From assembly GCA_036568605.1 (NCBI GenBank), contig DATCSE010000279.1:1-9749 (forward strand): a stretch of DNA of 9,749 nt, given 5' to 3'. The stretch comes from DATCSE01 sp036568605. Lineage in GTDB: Bacteria > Pseudomonadota > Gammaproteobacteria > Burkholderiales > Burkholderiaceae_C. This document shows positions 6,804 to 9,749 of the stretch, piece after piece; the stretch's first letter is position 1; the number at the start of each line of letters is the position of its first letter. The notes beneath the pieces were generated by a model. That model was not told where the DNA came from and made no database searches. It worked only from the letters and a program-made list of their open reading frames with translations. A program made the position numbers and the translations under genes.

Positions 6804-7472
6804 TCAGGTCGGTGCCGGCTCGCGCAGGAAGATCTCGACGCGCCGGTTCTTCGCGCGTCCGGCCTCGGTCGCGTTGTCGGCGATCGGTTCGCGGTCGCCG
6901 CGGCCGGCGGTCGCGACGCGGTTCGAGGCGACGCCGCGGGTCACGATGTAGTCGCGCACGCTGTCGGCACGTTCGATCGAGAGGCGGTTGTTCAGCGCGT
7001 CCGAGCCGGTGCTGTCGGTGTGGCCGACGATCGTGACCTGCGCGCTCGGGTCGCCCTGCAGGCTGGTCGCGAACGGGTCCAGCACCTTGCGCAGCTCGGG
7101 CTTGATCGCGGCGCTGCCGACATCGAACGAGATGTCGTTCGGGATGTTGATCTTGAGCTGGTTGTCCTGCGTGCGCGTGACCTCGACGTTGGTGCCCTGC
7201 GTCGCCTGCTCCATCGCATGGCGGCGATCCTCCATGCGCTTGGACCACAGGTTGCCCGCGACCGCGCCGAGCACGCCGCCGATCACCGCGCCGGTGCCGG
7301 CCTTGCCGCCGGTGGCTGAGCTGATCACCGCGCCGGCCGCGGCGCCGGCGCCGGCGCCGACCGCCGTGCCCTTCTGGCGTTCGCTCATGTCGGCGCAGCC
7401 GACCGCGGTGAGCAGCGTCGCCGCGGCCACGGCGCCGATGCCGAATCGAGTTGCGAGGGGATGGGTCTTCAT
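6804..7472 (-). CDS. OmpA-family peptidoglycan-binding lipoprotein with glycine zipper (YiaD-like)
   Basis: A 222-residue precursor. A signal peptide with a hydrophobic core (about residues 11-25) ends in a lipobox around TAVGC with C26; the following residue is Ala, which favours outer-membrane sorting. Residues about 36-75 are Gly/Ala-rich glycine-zipper segments that probably insert in membrane or mediate packing. The C-terminal OmpA domain (about 110-217) contains GHTDSTG with D153 and R168, the pair that contacts diaminopimelate of peptidoglycan in OmpA, and ends in the NRRVEIFL motif. The likely role is linking the outer membrane to the cell wall. It lies 155 bp downstream of the ABC exporter and 92 bp upstream of thyA, all on the same strand. 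The start is supported by a GGAGGA Shine-Dalgarno. Confidence 0.93.
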   Translation of the reverse strand: MKTHPLATRFGIGAVAAATLLTAVGCADMSERQKGTAVGAGAGAAAGAVISSATGGKAGTGAVIGGVLGAVAGNLWSKRMEDRRHAMEQATQGTNVEVTRTQDNQLKINIPNDISFDVGSAAIKPELRKVLDPFATSLQGDPSAQVTIVGHTDSTGSDALNNRLSIERADSVRDYIVTRGVASNRVATAGRGDREPIADNATEAGRAKNRRVEIFLREPAPT

Positions 7473-7478
7473 CGATGT

Positions 7479-7484
7479 TCCTCC
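7479..7484 (-). promoter_or_regulatory. Shine-Dalgarno of the OmpA-like lipoprotein gene
   Basis: GGAGGA on the minus strand with a 6-nt spacer before the ATG at 7472. It fixes the start although the reading frame stays open far upstream. Confidence 0.85.
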
Positions 7485-7512
7485 GTGTTGTGTTGGACGT
7501 GATGTCCGGTGA

Positions 7513-7577
7513 GGTTGCGTACAGCGAGCGGCATTGTGGCCGTGGCTCGCATTGCCCTTTGATGCGCCGGCGCAACC
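7513..7577 (-). repeat. Nested inverted repeats between exporter and OmpA-like gene
   Basis: The outer arms GGTTGCG (7513-7519) and CGCAACC (7571-7577) are perfect. Inside them GCGAGC (7524-7529) pairs with GCTCGC (7545-7550), and within that GGC (7530-7532) pairs with GCC (7539-7541) around ATTGTG. The region lies in the 155-bp gap and has no T-run on the minus strand. It could be an RNA-structured spacer giving differential expression, or a degenerate repeat element. No promoter for the OmpA-like gene was convincingly found here. Confidence 0.4.
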
Positions 7578-7627
7578 GATGGTGTCATTCGCAACGGCCG
7601 CGACGCGCTTCACGAACGAGCCTGCGT

Positions 7628-9493
7628 TCATCGGCTGAATTGCAACGCCGCGAGCCGCGCATACAGGCCGCCCGAGGCGATCAGCTGCGCATGCGTGCCG
7701 CTCTCGACGATCTGCCCCGCTTCCATCACGACGATGCGGTCGGCACGCTGCACCGTCGCGAGCCGGTGCGCGATGACGAGCGTCGTGCGGCCTTGCATCG
7801 CCGATTCGAGCGCGGCCTGCACCATGCGTTCGCTTTCGGCATCGAGCGCGCTGGTCGCCTCGTCGAGCAGCAGCAGCGGCGGGTTCTTCAGCATCGCGCG
7901 GGCGATCGAAATGCGCTGCCGCTGTCCGCCCGACAGCCGCACGCCGCGCTCGCCGAGAAAGGTGCGGTAGCCGTCGGGCAGCGCGGTGATGAAGTCGTGC
8001 GCGAACGCGGCCTTCGCGGCGGCGATCACCTCGTCGTCGCTCGCACCGGGGCGGCCGTAGCGGATGTTCTCGAGCGCATCGGCCGAGAAGATCACGCTGT
8101 CCTGCGGCACGATGCCGATGCGTTGCCGCAAGTCCTCGAGCGCGCTGTCGCGCACCGGGACGCCGTCGATCAGCACCTCGCCGTCGGCGACGTCGTAGAA
8201 GCGCAGCAACAGCTGGAACACCGTGCTCTTGCCGGCGCCGCTGGGCCCGACCAGCGCGACGGTCTCGCCGGCCGCGACCTCGAGGTCGACGTCCGACAGC
8301 GCCGGATGGTTCGGACGCGACGGGTAACGGAAGCTCACGCGGCGCAGCGCGACCGACGAGCCGGCCGCGGTCGCCGGCAGCGCGACAGGCCGCGGCGGCG
8401 AGGCGATAGGCGAGCGCATCGCGAGCAGCTCCATCAGCCGCTCGGTCGCGCCGGCCGCGCGCAGCAGGTCGCCGTAGACCTCCGACAGCGCCGCGACGCT
8501 GCCGATCAGGATGATCACGTAGACCACGGTCTGCCCGAGATGGCCGGCCGAGATCGCGCCGCGCGCAACCGCCTGCGTGCCCTGGTACAGACCCCACAGC
8601 AGCGCGCCGAAGGTCGCGGTGATGATGAACGCGACGAGGAATGCACGCATGCGCGTGCGTGTGACCGCGGTGCGGAACGCGCTCTCGGTCGAGCGGTCGA
8701 AGCGTGCCGCCTCGCGCGCCTCCTGCGTGTAGCTCTGCACCACCGGAATCGCGTTCAGCACCTCGGCGGCGATCGCGCTCGAGTCCGCGACACGGTCCTG
8801 GCTCGCGCGGCTGAGCTTGCGAACACGGCGCCCGAAGTACAGGCTGGGCAGCACGACCAGCACCAGGATGCCCAGCACCTGCGTCATCACATACGGGTTG
8901 GTGACGATCAGCATCGCCATCGCGCCGATCCCGAGCACCGCGTTGCGCAGCCCCAGCGAGAGGCTGGAGCCGACGACGGTCTGCACGAGTGTGGTGTCGG
9001 TCGTCAGGCGCGACAGCACCTCGCCGGTCTGCGTGGTCTCGAAGAACTGCGGGCTCTGCATGACCACGTGCGAGTACACCGCGTTGCGCAGGTCGGCGGT
9101 GACCCGTTCGCCCAGCCAGGTGACCATGTAGAAGCGAAATCCCGAGAACACGCCCAGCGCGGCGCCGACCGCGAACAGCGCGAAGAAGTGCTCGCGCATC
9201 GCCATCACGCGCTCGCCCGGATCGGCGGCGACGAAACCCTGGTCGATCAGCGCGCGCAGCGCGACCGGGAACACCAGCGTGCTGACCGCCGCGAGCACGA
9301 GAAACACCAGGGCGGCGGCGATGCGGCCGCGATACGGGCGCAGGAACGGCAGCAGCCCGGACAGCGAGCGCACGTTGCGGCCCGGGGCCGGCGCGCTGCT
9401 GGTCGTCGCGGGGGCCGCGGCGGCGTCCATCGCGGAAGCGGCGGGGGTTGCGCCTAGGCCGGAATTCGGGTGGATCGGGGTCGTCTGGGCCAT
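7628..9493 (-). CDS. MsbA-related ABC exporter (fused permease and ATPase, ABCB type)
   Basis: A 621-residue inner-membrane half-transporter expected to work as a homodimer. An Ala/Pro-rich cytoplasmic N-terminus of about 45 residues is followed by a six-helix membrane domain (helices near 57-80, 103-125, 180-197, 203-220, 283-303, 320-340). The nucleotide-binding domain has Walker A GPSGAGKST (416-424), Q-loop Q464, signature LSGGQ (520-524), Walker B LLLLDEATSALD with D544/E545, and H-loop H576. It resembles the MsbA-related exporter group of proteobacteria; substrates there are lipids, drugs or peptides, and none can be assigned here. A divergent MarR-type regulator lies 110 bp away, which suggests control by a small aromatic or drug-like ligand. 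No clear Shine-Dalgarno precedes the ATG at 9493. Confidence 0.93.
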   Translation of the reverse strand: MAQTTPIHPNSGLGATPAASAMDAAAAPATTSSAPAPGRNVRSLSGLLPFLRPYRGRIAAALVFLVLAAVSTLVFPVALRALIDQGFVAADPGERVMAMREHFFALFAVGAALGVFSGFRFYMVTWLGERVTADLRNAVYSHVVMQSPQFFETTQTGEVLSRLTTDTTLVQTVVGSSLSLGLRNAVLGIGAMAMLIVTNPYVMTQVLGILVLVVLPSLYFGRRVRKLSRASQDRVADSSAIAAEVLNAIPVVQSYTQEAREAARFDRSTESAFRTAVTRTRMRAFLVAFIITATFGALLWGLYQGTQAVARGAISAGHLGQTVVYVIILIGSVAALSEVYGDLLRAAGATERLMELLAMRSPIASPPRPVALPATAAGSSVALRRVSFRYPSRPNHPALSDVDLEVAAGETVALVGPSGAGKSTVFQLLLRFYDVADGEVLIDGVPVRDSALEDLRQRIGIVPQDSVIFSADALENIRYGRPGASDDEVIAAAKAAFAHDFITALPDGYRTFLGERGVRLSGGQRQRISIARAMLKNPPLLLLDEATSALDAESERMVQAALESAMQGRTTLVIAHRLATVQRADRIVVMEAGQIVESGTHAQLIASGGLYARLAALQFSR

Positions 9494-9544
9494 CGCGGCA
9501 AGTGTAGGCCAGCCGGATGACGGTCGACCCAGGCAGACATCGCC

Positions 9545-9573
9545 TTGACAAATACTGCCTAGGCAAGTACATT
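9545..9573 (+). promoter_or_regulatory. Sigma70-type promoter of the marR-family gene
   Basis: A perfect -35 TTGACA (9545-9550), a 17-bp spacer, then TACATT (9568-9573, four of six matches to the -10). Transcription would begin near 9580, about 24 nt before the proposed GTG start. Confidence 0.75.
9556..9565. promoter_or_regulatory. Palindromic MarR-type operator in the promoter spacer
   Basis: TGCCTAGGCA is a perfect 10-bp palindrome. It extends imperfectly to TACTGCC on the left and GGCAAGTA on the right, where one arm lacks a base. It sits between the -35 and -10 boxes, so a bound dimer would block polymerase. It is about 62 bp upstream of the ABC exporter start and could control both genes. 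MarR proteins typically bind such 16-20-bp palindromes in the shared divergent promoter. Confidence 0.65.
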
Positions 9574-9603
9574 CTCGGCATCGTCTCCAGATTCCTGCGT
9601 AAC

Positions 9604-9749
9604 GTGGCCCGAAATCCTGCCCCTGCCGACTTCTACGAACCCGGTGCCTACCGCGCGGAGGAGAGCGTCGGCTACCTGATCAAGCGCGTGATGGCTTCGA
9701 TCATGGTGGAGGCCGACAAGCGCCTCGAGGAGCATGGCCTGACCAGCGC
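9604..9749 (+). CDS. MarR-family transcriptional regulator, N-terminal fragment (continues beyond window)
   Basis: Forty-eight complete codons are open to the edge, starting VARNPAPADFYEP if the GTG at 9604 is used. The segment SVGYLIKRVMASIMVEADKR followed by LEEHGLTS matches the first dimerisation helix of MarR-family proteins, where an XXHGLT motif precedes the winged helix. The DNA-binding domain is outside the window. No Shine-Dalgarno is clear; GTG is chosen because it lies just after the promoter and no earlier in-frame ATG or GTG follows the predicted transcription start. Divergent placement next to the exporter and the palindrome in its own promoter suggest an autorepressor of an efflux-related unit, possibly including genes further downstream. 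Confidence 0.8.
   Translation, partial: MARNPAPADFYEPGAYRAEESVGYLIKRVMASIMVEADKRLEEHGLTS

Noticed and set aside
7451..9457. 668-codon open frame on the plus strand
   Set aside because: Antisense to the ABC exporter; composition is Arg/His/Asp-rich and shows no family motif.
6804..9581. 925-codon minus frame joining the exporter region to the OmpA-like protein
   Set aside because: The OmpA-like part starts at 7472 with a Shine-Dalgarno and a signal peptide. The upstream part is an off-frame reading of the exporter gene that happens to lack stops.

Overview
The window is high-GC, gene-dense proteobacterial chromosome. The long (325-residue) ThyA variant and the GC-rich codon use fit Burkholderiales best, with Pseudomonas- or Xanthomonas-like groups possible. 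No mobile element, tRNA, rRNA or CRISPR array is visible. No gap between genes exceeds about 260 bases.

Left block (1-3421), two divergent regulators. A large AfsR/SARP-like regulator (winged helix + BTAD + NB-ARC-type ATPase) is read leftward from 2331 and runs off the window. A LuxR-family quorum-type regulator is read rightward from 2591, with no luxI in the window. Between them, just upstream of luxR, lies a tandem GCGATTG repeat with an 11-bp period. Its end sits 8 bp before a possible -10 box (TTAAAT). This is the geometry known for SARP operators, so the SARP-like protein may directly control the LuxR solo. I consider this the most interesting signal in the window.

Middle block (3366-9493), four genes all read leftward: an MsbA-related ABC exporter, an OmpA-like lipoprotein, thymidylate synthase (thyA), and an XPD/DinG-type iron-sulfur helicase with an N-terminal PD-(D/E)XK nuclease. 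Gaps are 155, 92 and 37 bp. thyA and the helicase are probably cotranscribed. The first two gaps hold inverted repeats, and the one before thyA is a long hairpin ending only 9 nt before its start codon. The helicase gene overlaps the 3' end of luxR tail to tail by 56 bp.

Right edge (9494-9749): the start of a MarR-family regulator, divergent from the ABC exporter. It has a clear sigma70-type promoter (TTGACA-17-TACATT) with a palindrome (TGCCTAGGCA) in its spacer, the expected layout of an autoregulated MarR operator. The regulator may also control the exporter.

Most genes belong to known families. The novelty lies in the regulatory architecture and in some lineage features: the SARP-LuxR pair, LuxR key-residue changes and the thyA leader structure.
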